From RGIG464 sp045643185 (GTDB lineage: Bacteria > Myxococcota_A > Bradymonadia > UBA4248), in assembly GCA_045643185.1 (NCBI GenBank), contig JAZUKH010000149.1:1-21506 (forward strand): DNA of 21,506 nucleotides. The letters run 5' to 3'. A model generated the notes under the pieces. That model worked only from the letters and a program-made list of their open reading frames with translations, searched no databases and had not been told where the DNA came from. Shown one piece after another: positions 1 through 7,114 of this stretch. The position numbers and the translations under genes are program-made. The number at the start of each line of letters is the position of its first letter. The stretch's first letter is position 1.

Positions 1-1
1 T

Positions 2-1342
2 ATTCGACAACTCTTTGCGGAGTGTCGGGACGCCATTACAAGCATCGCGCCCTGTATGATGATGTCGCCGCTTTCCGTGGCGCAGTACCTGCCAGCAGAT
101 GCCTCGCTGTTCGACGTCGTGATCTTCGACGAAGCTTCTCAGATCACCGTTTGGGACGCCATTGGCTCACTCGGACGCGGTCAACAGATCATCGTCGCCG
201 GCGACCCCAAACAGATGCCGCCGACCAACTTTTTTGCACGTAATCTTGACGACGATGTCAGCGAAGACGAAGAGGAAGACGCCGACGATCTCGAAAGCAT
301 CCTCGTCGAGCTTCGTGGCGCCAACATTCCCGAGATCACGCTCAACATCCACTACCGATCGCGCTGCGAAAGCCTCATCGCGTTCTCGAACTACGCTTAC
401 TACGGCGACAAACTGACGACCTTCCCGGCGCCCGTTACCGACGACCACGGCGTCAGCGTGCGCTACGTCGACGGCATCTACGATCGCGGCGAGACTGGCA
501 CAAACGCATGTGAAGCCGAAGCCGTAGTTCAGGAGATCTTCACGCGGTTGACCTCACCAGACCCGGTCGTGCGAAACAAATCGATCGGCATCGTCACGTT
601 CAACAGTAAACAACAAGCCCTTATCGAAGACAAACTGGATGCACTACGCGAAGCGCATCCGGAAATCGAGCCATTTTTTACCGACGCGGTGCCCGACCCG
701 GTCTTCATCAAAAATCTCGAAACGGTACAAGGCGATGAACGCGATGTCATCATTTTTAGCATGACGTTTGGACCCGATGCCAGCGGCCGTATCACCATGA
801 ACTTTGGTCCACTGAACCGCGTTGGCGGCGAACGACGCCTGAACGTGGCGCTCACGCGTGCCAAACAGGAACTGATCGTCTTTTCAAGCCTGCATCCCGA
901 TCAATTTGGCAACGTCCGAGCTCGTGGCGTCAGCGACCTGCGCGACTTCCTGCGTTACGCTCAAAACGGCGTCGTCGCCCTTGGCAAGCCACCTTTGACC
1001 ACAGAAGAGCTCTCGTCCGGCTTTGAACTCACCGTCAAAGAAGCGCTCGAAGCCCGCGGTTGGCGCGTGCAAACCCATCTCGGCACCTCTGATTTTCGCA
1101 TCGACCTGGCCATTCTTCACCCTGAACGCGACGGCGAATTCCTCGCCGGGCTCCTGTGTGACGGCAAGATCTATGCTGAGGCACCCTGTGCGCGTGAGCG
1201 CGAGCTCGTCAGACCACAGGCCCTCCAATCACTCGGTTGGAACATCCTGCGTCTCTGGTCCTTCGACTGGTGGTACGACGCCAACGCCGCCGCCGATTGC
1301 CTTCACAAGCAACTCAACGGCCTACTCATTCGGTCAAAGTAA
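2..1342 (+). CDS. Superfamily-1 DNA/RNA helicase C-terminal part with fused Vsr/MTES_1575-like nuclease domain (5' truncated by window edge)
   Basis: The frame is open from the first bases, and the residues before the first ATG (IRQLFAECRDAI...) fit the family, so the gene begins outside the window. 446 residues are visible. Helicase motifs run in order: motif II FDEASQI (about residue 42), motif III GDPKQMPPT, motif IV HYRS, motif V VQGDERD (about 241) and motif VI NVALTRAKQ (about 281). This is the AAA_12 half of a DNA2/NAM7-like helicase. Residues about 340-430 match the REase_MTES_1575/Vsr-like fold (RIDLAILHP ... CDGKIY ... LGWNILRLWSFDWW). An acidic insert (DDDVSEDEEEDADD) follows motif III. 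Proteins of this type usually carry DUF4011 upstream, and some end in DUF3320; here the protein stops just after the nuclease domain. Related helicase-nuclease fusions have been linked to phage defence; that role is inference here. The usual ECDG..YH of the nuclease reads LCDG..YA, so catalysis is uncertain. Confidence 0.9.
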   Translation: MRQLFAECRDAITSIAPCMMMSPLSVAQYLPADASLFDVVIFDEASQITVWDAIGSLGRGQQIIVAGDPKQMPPTNFFARNLDDDVSEDEEEDADDLESILVELRGANIPEITLNIHYRSRCESLIAFSNYAYYGDKLTTFPAPVTDDHGVSVRYVDGIYDRGETGTNACEAEAVVQEIFTRLTSPDPVVRNKSIGIVTFNSKQQALIEDKLDALREAHPEIEPFFTDAVPDPVFIKNLETVQGDERDVIIFSMTFGPDASGRITMNFGPLNRVGGERRLNVALTRAKQELIVFSSLHPDQFGNVRARGVSDLRDFLRYAQNGVVALGKPPLTTEELSSGFELTVKEALEARGWRVQTHLGTSDFRIDLAILHPERDGEFLAGLLCDGKIYAEAPCARERELVRPQALQSLGWNILRLWSFDWWYDANAAADCLHKQLNGLLIRSK

Positions 1343-1371
1343 GCCAAGTCAGAAGCTCCGTGATGCCGTGC

Positions 1372-1401
1372 CGCGCATGATCGCAAAGCGATCTATGCGC
1401 G
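1372..1401. repeat. Bulged palindrome between convergent genes
   Basis: CGCGCAT+GATCG pairs with CGATC+T+ATGCGCG around the loop CAAAG. This gives a 12-bp stem with one unpaired T. It lies 30 bp after the helicase stop and 14 bp before the end of the opposing lipoprotein gene. There is no T-run on either side, so it is not a classic intrinsic terminator, although it could still stop or stabilise both transcripts. Its GCAAAGC centre is shared with the palindromes at 12528-12597 and 8876-8907. Confidence 0.6.
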
Positions 1402-1414
1402 ATGCCATGAACAA

Positions 1415-3151
1415 CTACAAGCTGGGTGAACTGCAAGAATAACCTTGGGTCTTTCCATAATCACCGATGCCCGCAGCTGTGAGATCAAAACAAGAATCTT
1501 GCAGTGCACAGTAGTTCTCTTCACTCAATCTCGTATTCAAAAAACAGCCCATAACGGAAGGCTGCGACCAATTCCTACACCACCCGCTGATATCCTGGTC
1601 AAACTTAGTAGCGCGGTAAAACATATCGTTCATATTGGTAACATTCCCCGTATTCCATTGAGAAATATCACCATTAAATGCGGTTGCTTCAAAGAACATA
1701 TATGACATGTTCGTGACTTGTGCCGTATCCCATTGAGAAATGTCACCATTGAATGAGGAGGCACCAGAGAACATAGAGGACATGTCCGTCACATTCCCCG
1801 TATTCCATTGAGAAATGTCACCATTGAATGAGGAGGCGCTAGATAACATACTGGACATGTTCGTCACATTTGACGTATCCCAGTGAGAAATGTCACCATT
1901 AAAATCATTTGCATTCCAGAACATCCCGCTCATATCTGTAACCGACGATGTGTCCCAACGTGAAAGCATGGGATCATTAACCACGGCATTATGAAATACG
2001 GACATAAATGCGCCTTTTAGCGACGTCATGCGGCTATCTGGGATGTCGACCGATGATAACCGCTTCAACGAGATCGCATTATTAAAAGCATATTCGCCCA
2101 GGATGACAGGTCCAAAGGAACTAACCTCTTGGAGGTATGAAGCCCAATTCCCATCTTTAAATCCCCATCCCTTGATGTTGCCACGAATGGTCACAGTATA
2201 ATCACCAGCGTCGTAGTCGTGCTTGGCTTTTGCACAGTCTGTAATCATTTCGCTTTTTTTACCATCTCCCCAATCGACAATAAAATTGCATTCGGCCTGT
2301 GCATGAAGCGGTAGTTGAAGTGTTGTCTTCGCTTCCTCGAACTTCCATACCGTGACAAAGGCATCCGGCGCGCATCGACCGTCACCGCGACAAACGAGAT
2401 TCACATCTTTTTCGCTCTGTACGCAGTAAGAATCATCTCGACATTTCGTGGAACACTGATAACCGATGAAACTATCGCAAAAGCCATCACCAGCGCCAGG
2501 CGTCGTATCGCAATCTGCATGCGTCCGACATTTTTTGATAACAAGCTCAGACTCGTATTCATCGTGAATGCGGTTGTGATTCGCATCACTTGGTAACACC
2601 TGAACTGGGACGCTGATTTTTTGGGCTTTACCCTTGGTATCCTCAATACTCAGTGTCGTTGCGCAAATTCGTTTGTCGAGCATGGGACTGAACTTCAGTG
2701 TCATTCCATCTTCGGATGACTCCATGATGACACAACCAAGATCTGCGAGCGTGGCTTTCAAACGAATGTTATCGTCGATAACATCCTCGTGATTCTTCTG
2801 GTATCGAATCTTCACTTCCCTGGATTTATCTTCATAGATTCTAATAACGTTTTCTGGCATAACCATCGCGTATTCATCAGGTCGACAATTTCCCTCTTCA
2901 TCCATACCAGCAGGACACTCAGTGAGTGGAATACAGTCAGTCTGCTCAGCATTGCACGTCTTTTCACACGTATAATCCTTAAACCAGTACGTATTACCGT
3001 CCATGCTCCGGCACTTTTCGACATGATCCACCAGGCATCGCTTTTCCCCCTCCTGACAGCCTTCATCGAGATATTCCGTCTGCGGCTCGCACCCAGAAAG
3101 TGTGAAAATCGCCAGGGCTAAATAAATATTTTCGCGAACGATTTGAGTCAT
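1415..3151 (-). CDS. DUF285 (BspA-like) repeat lipoprotein, shorter paralogue
   Basis: Predicted surface lipoprotein of 578 aa. The frame is open 23 codons further upstream, but the ATG at 3151 is preferred. It is preceded by GGAA seven bases upstream and begins a signal peptide with lipobox LSGC (MTQIVRENIYLALAIFTLSGC). A Cys-rich segment follows, then a beta-rich region, then a second Cys-rich block (CRTHADCDTTPGAGDGFCD ... CRGDGRC), a PKD-like strand with VDWGDG near residue 293, and from about residue 390 five DUF285 repeats of 25 residues (pattern xWdTsxVTnMSxMFxxAxxFNGDIS) plus a degenerate sixth. It ends in a Cys-containing tail. The same architecture is found in the next gene upstream, 52 bp away, so the pair arose by tandem duplication and is probably co-transcribed. 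DUF285 proteins in other bacteria are surface proteins, some adhesive; the ligand here is unknown. Confidence 0.88.
   Translation of the reverse strand: MTQIVRENIYLALAIFTLSGCEPQTEYLDEGCQEGEKRCLVDHVEKCRSMDGNTYWFKDYTCEKTCNAEQTDCIPLTECPAGMDEEGNCRPDEYAMVMPENVIRIYEDKSREVKIRYQKNHEDVIDDNIRLKATLADLGCVIMESSEDGMTLKFSPMLDKRICATTLSIEDTKGKAQKISVPVQVLPSDANHNRIHDEYESELVIKKCRTHADCDTTPGAGDGFCDSFIGYQCSTKCRDDSYCVQSEKDVNLVCRGDGRCAPDAFVTVWKFEEAKTTLQLPLHAQAECNFIVDWGDGKKSEMITDCAKAKHDYDAGDYTVTIRGNIKGWGFKDGNWASYLQEVSSFGPVILGEYAFNNAISLKRLSSVDIPDSRMTSLKGAFMSVFHNAVVNDPMLSRWDTSSVTDMSGMFWNANDFNGDISHWDTSNVTNMSSMLSSASSFNGDISQWNTGNVTDMSSMFSGASSFNGDISQWDTAQVTNMSYMFFEATAFNGDISQWNTGNVTNMNDMFYRATKFDQDISGWCRNWSQPSVMGCFLNTRLSEENYCALQDSCFDLTAAGIGDYGKTQGYSCSSPSL
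1490..1980 (-). repeat. In-frame 75-bp tandem repeats encoding DUF285 units
   Basis: Five consecutive 75-bp units encode 25-residue repeats. Two neighbouring units, around 1732-1770 and 1801-1838, are nearly identical at DNA level (shared string ATTCCATTGAGAAATGTCAC and onward), indicating recent duplication or gene conversion. Unit number could vary by slippage or recombination without breaking the frame. Confidence 0.8.
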
Positions 3152-3203
3152 TTTAAATTCCGTTTGAAAGACCTGAAAAAGTGAAAATTCAGTAAGATAA
3201 TCA

Positions 3204-5438
3204 TTACTCGCAGTTATCAATCAGAGAGGCCAAGGGCTCTGCAAATTGCGAATAATCTTTACTCATTTTGCAAGCATTGGCCTTGTCGATGCCGCTCCTC
3301 ACAAACATGCCAGTGCAATCAACATTTTCGTTTAGTTCCCAATCTGAGAGATACTGATTAAACGCCGTGGCATCCTCAAACATGGAAGCCATCGTCGTAA
3401 CCTTGGAAACATTCCAACGATTGCCATCAGTGTTTAGCGGCTGATTGAATTTATAGGCATGGGAAAACATGGACATCATATTTGTGACGCTTGAGGTGTC
3501 CCAGTTCTGAATCGGTTGGTTGAAGTAAATCGTATATGAAAACATACGTTCCATAGTTTGTACTTTGGACGTATCCCATCCACTTATATCACCATTAAAT
3601 TGCATAGTAGCTCTTTCTACAGCAAACATATAACTCATATCCGTCACATTTGAAGTATTCCACTCTAAGGATTGATTAAATGCCAATGCACCATAAAACA
3701 TGCGGCTCATATTTGTGACGCTTGAGGTATTCCACGCCAATGGCCGATTAAAAGACTTTGCATTTTCGAACATGCGGCTCATATTCGTGACACTTGACGT
3801 ATTCCAGCTTGAAATATTCGCGTTAAAATTGTTCGCCCCTGAAAACATGCCTTCCATAGTCTTGACCTTGGACGTATTCCAACTGCCGATATCACTATTA
3901 AAAAACATCGACTTATTTCTTTTAGCAAACATATAACTCATATCCGTCACACTCGATGTATCCCAAGCCAATGGCTGATTAAATTTCTCTGCACCACAAA
4001 ACATGTGACTCATATTTGTGACGTTCGATGTATTCCAAGCCAATGGCTGATCAAATGCCTCTGCACCATAAAACATGTGACTGACGTCCTGAACACGCGA
4101 CATATCCCAATTCATAATTACATTTTCATTATAACTGGATTGATAAAACGCCCCTTTCAACGATGCGTCGTTAAGATCCGGTATGTCTTCACGGCTCAGC
4201 TTTATCTCTCCTGTTCCAGCAAACGCATATTCGCCAAGTTTCACACTACCAAAACGCTCAACTTTTCGAAGGTATTTTGCCGCATCGCTCAGTTCTGGTG
4301 TTCCATCTTCAGCAAAGCCGGTCACAAACGTCCAACCTTCATATTGGCCACGGATCGTCACAGTATACTCACCTTCCGAGGCATAAGTGTGTCTGGCCTC
4401 ATCGCAAGTCGAAATGTGTTCCATCTTTCCATCGATGCCATCGCCCCAATCGACGTCAAAATTGCATATCGAGTTCGCATCATGCGGAAGTACGAGTTCT
4501 GTGTTAGCCGGCATTGCCCAACTTGTCACCAAGTCGCGTTGCATACACCGGCCGTCGCTGCGGCAAACATAGCTGTTTGCTTCATCCTGAATGCACTCCT
4601 CGTTTTTTGTGCATCGCGTGGAACAGGTGTTGTGGAGCATAGAATCACAAAGACCCTCACCAGCCCCAGGCTCAGAATCACAATCTGTATGCCGTTGACA
4701 GGCAACAGTGCCTAAAACCTTGTCATATTTATCTTTCAGATGATTGCCATTTGCATCTGTATTGTCGTCATAAAACGCCATGATGGAGAGCTCGACTTCC
4801 GCAACATGATCTGTCGTATCGTCCTCGATCCACTGCAACACCAGCGTCGTTGAACAGCTTGCAACATTCGTGGATTCTTTCGGCATCACCGTCAGTTTAT
4901 AGTGTCCATCAAGTTTATTCGACGCCAGACTGACTTCCGCACAGTTTTCATTACGAAGCATCACCTCGAGCTTCAGTGTCACGTTGGCTGCCGTTTCGAA
5001 GTTCTTGCCATTCTTCAGAACACTGATTTCAATCTCTTCAGCCGTATCAAAGAGTGTCAGAACATATTTAGAAGGCAAAATGGTGTAAACATCCGGACGG
5101 CATCGACCATCCGCTTCAAAACCATTCGCACAATCATTTTGACAATCGGATTCGCCTTCTGGACACAGCAAACAGTGACCATTTTGATCACACCCATTGA
5201 CACACTTTTCGGGACATTTGCACGAATTGACATTGTCGCATCCCGCCTGGCAAACGTATTCGAGCCCCCAGAATCCGGTGCCCCCGTCGTCGCGACACAC
5301 ATAGATATAGTCGTATTCGCATTTTCTATTACCAGGAGTACATTCGTCCAAGGCATATTCGCTTTGCTTTTCACACCCAGAACACGCCATCGCGCTCAAT
5401 ACAAACAGGACACACAGCATCGAAAACTGGAATTTCAT
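3204..5438 (-). CDS. DUF285 (BspA-like) repeat lipoprotein, longer paralogue
   Basis: Predicted surface lipoprotein of 744 aa. The start at 5438 has GGAG seven bases upstream and a lipoprotein signal (MKFQFSMLCVLFVLSAMACS), with Cys19 or Cys22 as the lipidated residue; alignment to the paralogue's LSGCEPQTEY favours Cys22. A long Cys-rich N-terminus follows (CPEKCVNGCDQNGHCLLCPEG), then a beta-rich region, a Cys block (CQRHTDCDSEPGAGEGLCD ... CRSDGRC), a PKD-like VDWGDG near residue 330, and from about residue 430 to 725 ten DUF285 repeats of 24-27 residues plus a degenerate last one. Two repeats carry a 2-3 residue insertion (MFAKRNKSMFF and MFAVERATMQF). It starts 11 bp after the stop of the TPR-like gene and ends 52 bp before the shorter paralogue, so the three genes form a likely operon. 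The specific ligand is unknown. Confidence 0.88.
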   Translation of the reverse strand: MKFQFSMLCVLFVLSAMACSGCEKQSEYALDECTPGNRKCEYDYIYVCRDDGGTGFWGLEYVCQAGCDNVNSCKCPEKCVNGCDQNGHCLLCPEGESDCQNDCANGFEADGRCRPDVYTILPSKYVLTLFDTAEEIEISVLKNGKNFETAANVTLKLEVMLRNENCAEVSLASNKLDGHYKLTVMPKESTNVASCSTTLVLQWIEDDTTDHVAEVELSIMAFYDDNTDANGNHLKDKYDKVLGTVACQRHTDCDSEPGAGEGLCDSMLHNTCSTRCTKNEECIQDEANSYVCRSDGRCMQRDLVTSWAMPANTELVLPHDANSICNFDVDWGDGIDGKMEHISTCDEARHTYASEGEYTVTIRGQYEGWTFVTGFAEDGTPELSDAAKYLRKVERFGSVKLGEYAFAGTGEIKLSREDIPDLNDASLKGAFYQSSYNENVIMNWDMSRVQDVSHMFYGAEAFDQPLAWNTSNVTNMSHMFCGAEKFNQPLAWDTSSVTDMSYMFAKRNKSMFFNSDIGSWNTSKVKTMEGMFSGANNFNANISSWNTSSVTNMSRMFENAKSFNRPLAWNTSSVTNMSRMFYGALAFNQSLEWNTSNVTDMSYMFAVERATMQFNGDISGWDTSKVQTMERMFSYTIYFNQPIQNWDTSSVTNMMSMFSHAYKFNQPLNTDGNRWNVSKVTTMASMFEDATAFNQYLSDWELNENVDCTGMFVRSGIDKANACKMSKDYSQFAEPLASLIDNCE
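3300..4135 (-). repeat. DUF285 repeat array with internal block duplication
   Basis: About eleven coding repeats. Units 2-5 and 6-9 match as two consecutive four-unit blocks. In each block the second unit carries MSYMFA plus an insertion, and the third carries TSKVxTMExMFS. This suggests that one ancestral block of roughly 100 residues was duplicated. Confidence 0.7.
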
Positions 5439-5449
5439 ATCGTGCTCCG

Positions 5450-6301
5450 TTAAAAAGTCATGCTAAAAGCGGCACCCACAGGAGACACCTGAAATGAATA
5501 GTTGTTGTCTCCGTTCTGGTGAGTCACTCGGTAGCCATACACACCAGCCAGGATGGCCCCCGTTATGGCAAGTGCGCTTCCTGCGCCGACAAGAGTCCAC
5601 CCAGTCAAGTAACTCACTTTGACATCCGACTGAATTCTTGTCGCTTTCGTTTCTGTCTTTTCCGAAACAAGCTTAATGTCACATGGCGCCTCTTTGGACT
5701 TCATGACGAGCCCAATACCGGCCCCAGCCACAGCCAGACCGACCAGCCCAGTGCCCGCCCCCGTCCACATCAACACCTTGTCTTCAAACGCTTTCGTTTC
5801 ACGCATGACGGAATAATTTTCTTCTACACGTCGCAAACGGGCTAATTCCGTCGTCTGCTCATCAATTTTTTGTTTCAGCCCGTCAACTTCTTCAGCCGAC
5901 AGATCTGGATTCTCGGCGAGGTAACGCTTATACCAAATCTCTTTCGCCAACTCTGGTTCAACAGCAAAAACATAGGTATATTCGCTTGCTTTCTGATAAT
6001 AATACAGGGCATCCACTTTATTTTGTCGTTCTTCAGCGAGGCGCCCGGTCAAATAGTTCAGCGTTGGAGACTGGCTACAGATTTCGAAAAGCTCTTTCGA
6101 TTTAATCCAAGCCGTGTCCAGATCCTCACCGGTTCCAAGCTTTTGAACGATCTCGTTGATCCCGTTCGTCCACGCCCCGTTCTTAAGAAGGTCACCACAA
6201 GGTTCCTGGGCGAGTGCTGTGTTATGCACGAACAACCACATCAAGAGCGTCAGCGGACAAGCGAGGAATCGAGTATGCGAAAAATAATATCGTTTTTTCA
6301 T
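5450..6301 (-). CDS. Secreted/membrane TPR-like coiled-coil protein with two hydrophobic segments
   Basis: 283 aa using the ATG at 6301; the open frame reaches 6328. AGGAA six bases upstream and a clean type-I signal peptide ending ALA-Q (about residue 31) support the shorter start. The mature protein begins with helices reminiscent of TPR units (LNYLTGRLAEERQNKVDALY and YYQKASEYTY). A coiled coil follows (VDGLKQKIDEQTTELARLRR). Then come two glycine/alanine-rich hydrophobic segments, near VLMWTGAGTGLVGLAVAGAG and LTGWTLVGAGSALAITGAIL, separated by a polar loop. The end, SPVGAAFSMTF, resembles the terminus of many myxobacterial envelope proteins. Exact function is not recognised. Its position, 11 bp upstream of the DUF285 lipoprotein genes, suggests a role in the same envelope assembly, perhaps anchoring or export; that is inference. 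Confidence 0.8.
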   Translation of the reverse strand: MKKRYYFSHTRFLACPLTLLMWLFVHNTALAQEPCGDLLKNGAWTNGINEIVQKLGTGEDLDTAWIKSKELFEICSQSPTLNYLTGRLAEERQNKVDALYYYQKASEYTYVFAVEPELAKEIWYKRYLAENPDLSAEEVDGLKQKIDEQTTELARLRRVEENYSVMRETKAFEDKVLMWTGAGTGLVGLAVAGAGIGLVMKSKEAPCDIKLVSEKTETKATRIQSDVKVSYLTGWTLVGAGSALAITGAILAGVYGYRVTHQNGDNNYSFQVSPVGAAFSMTF

Positions 6302-6306
6302 AAAAG

Positions 6307-6311
6307 TTCCT
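6307..6311 (-). promoter_or_regulatory. Ribosome binding site deciding the 6301 start
   Basis: AGGAA on the minus strand, five bases upstream of the ATG at 6301 (AACAGGAACTTTTATG). It supports the start that begins the signal peptide rather than the in-frame start nine codons upstream. Confidence 0.7.
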
Positions 6312-6327
6312 GTTAAAACTAGCGGCA

Positions 6328-6341
6328 AGTTGAGCTCAACT
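6328..6341. promoter_or_regulatory. Perfect 14-bp palindrome in the 5' leader
   Basis: AGTTGAGCTCAACT is its own reverse complement and lies 27 bp upstream of the ATG at 6301. It could be an operator or a leader hairpin. Nothing else identifies a regulator. Confidence 0.4.
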
Positions 6342-6406
6342 CAACTAATACACTATCAAATAGTATTCAGAATATTTACTGCATTCTCTATGAAGCGTCT
6401 TAACAT

Positions 6407-6418
6407 CTTCTATAGAAG
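6407..6418. promoter_or_regulatory. Perfect 12-bp palindrome in promoter region
   Basis: CTTCTATAGAAG is a perfect palindrome. A GAAGCGT copy overlaps its right end (6415-6421), and another sits 23 bp earlier (6392-6398). It is a candidate operator for the minus-strand operon; no regulator gene is nearby. Confidence 0.35.
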
Positions 6419-6716
6419 CGTAACTGAGGTTTCAAAACTTCATTCAAACGCATATTTGGCCTCCACAAAATATAAAGCCAAAAACAAGTCTGATTCAGCA
6501 CAAAATATAACTTGCCAATTACGTCTTGAATTAACTTGTTTGCTAACAACTGCGCCATAATAAAAACCTCTTAAATTTATATAGAAGAACCACACAAAAT
6601 TCCTATTAAATGATGTTAACACATCAATCTTGTTGATGGCAAGAGCATTTTAATTATTACATCTCCAGCCGTTACTCTCAGCCGGTTCATTGATTGTCTG
6701 GTCAGAAATTCAAACT

Positions 6717-6752
6717 CTCAGCCGTAGCGAAGCCGAAGGCAAGCAGGCTGAG
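6717..6752. repeat. Palindrome with CTCAGCC/GGCTGAG arms
   Basis: CTCAGCC (6717-6723) pairs with GGCTGAG (6746-6752) around a loop beginning GTAGCGAAGCC. The arm is inside an 11-bp direct repeat, ACTCTCAGCCG, that also occurs at 6674-6684. The GCC-GTA junction matches the other palindromes in this window. Confidence 0.6.
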
Positions 6753-6763
6753 ATGGGCGAGCT

Positions 6764-6786
6764 GAGACGTGAGGGCCTCGCGTCTC
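6764..6786. repeat. GAGACGT...GCGTCTC palindrome, copy 1
   Basis: GAGACGTGAGG is followed after one base by CCTCGCGTCTC, a near-perfect palindrome with one mismatch. The same outer bases, GAGACGT-N9-GCGTCTC, recur with a different centre at 6973-6995. Confidence 0.6.
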
Positions 6787-6894
6787 CACTGGTTCGAAGC
6801 CGAAGTGTAGCGACGTAACGTGGTACGTCGTCGCGGCCGCCGACTCCAAAATTTAGTTTACGATAATCTGTCTTAACGGTTCCTGAATTTGGTA

Positions 6895-6937
6895 CGGCCG
6901 TGTGGCTTGTTTGAGCGAAGCGAGTTCCACACGGCCG
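6895..6937. repeat. 11-bp inverted repeat with TTTGAGCGAAGCGAG loop
   Basis: CGGCCGTGTGG (6895-6905) and CCACACGGCCG (6927-6937) are perfect complements. The 21-base loop contains TTTGAGCGAAGCGAG, which resembles the loops of the palindromes at 12528-12632. Confidence 0.7.
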
Positions 6938-6960
6938 ACAAAAGAGCGCCGGGGGATGCA

Positions 6961-7006
6961 AGGGGGCCGGTAGAGACGTACGGCCCGCGCGTCTCTCCGG
7001 CCCCCT
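6961..7006. repeat. 17-bp bulged palindrome, GAGACGT...GCGTCTC copy 2
   Basis: AGGGGGCCGG, an unpaired T, then AGAGACG pairs with CGTCTCT and CCGGCCCCCT. The loop is TACGGCCCGCG. Like the other elements, it has an outer GC-rich stem, one bulged base and an inner stem. Confidence 0.7.
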
Positions 7007-7013
7007 GCGCGCC

Positions 7014-7029
7014 GCAGGCCCAGGCCTGC
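7014..7029. repeat. Short perfect palindrome
   Basis: GCAGGCC-CA-GGCCTGC closes the GC-rich island. After it the sequence returns to AT-rich. Confidence 0.5.
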
Positions 7030-7114
7030 TCCAAAACAAAATATTCAAGGATCAACGCAAAATCTAAAACAAATTGTGATCCCCGGCTGTGCTGTAACGT
7101 TACATCTCCAACCT

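Larger units (their letters stand above)
6302..7114. other. Gene-free region: AT-rich leader plus GC-rich palindrome island
   Basis: No credible coding region on either strand. From 6302 to about 6656 it is AT-rich and should hold the promoter of the minus-strand three-gene unit, though no clear -35/-10 pair was found. From about 6671 to 7060 it becomes GC-rich and contains five inverted repeats listed separately. TTACATCTCCAGCC (6657-6670) and TTACATCTCCAACC (7100-7113) bracket this GC-rich part. Confidence 0.6.

Noticed and set aside
4005..4715. 236-codon plus-strand frame
   Set aside because: Antisense to DUF285 repeats; its repeated appearance only mirrors the repeat structure of the true gene.
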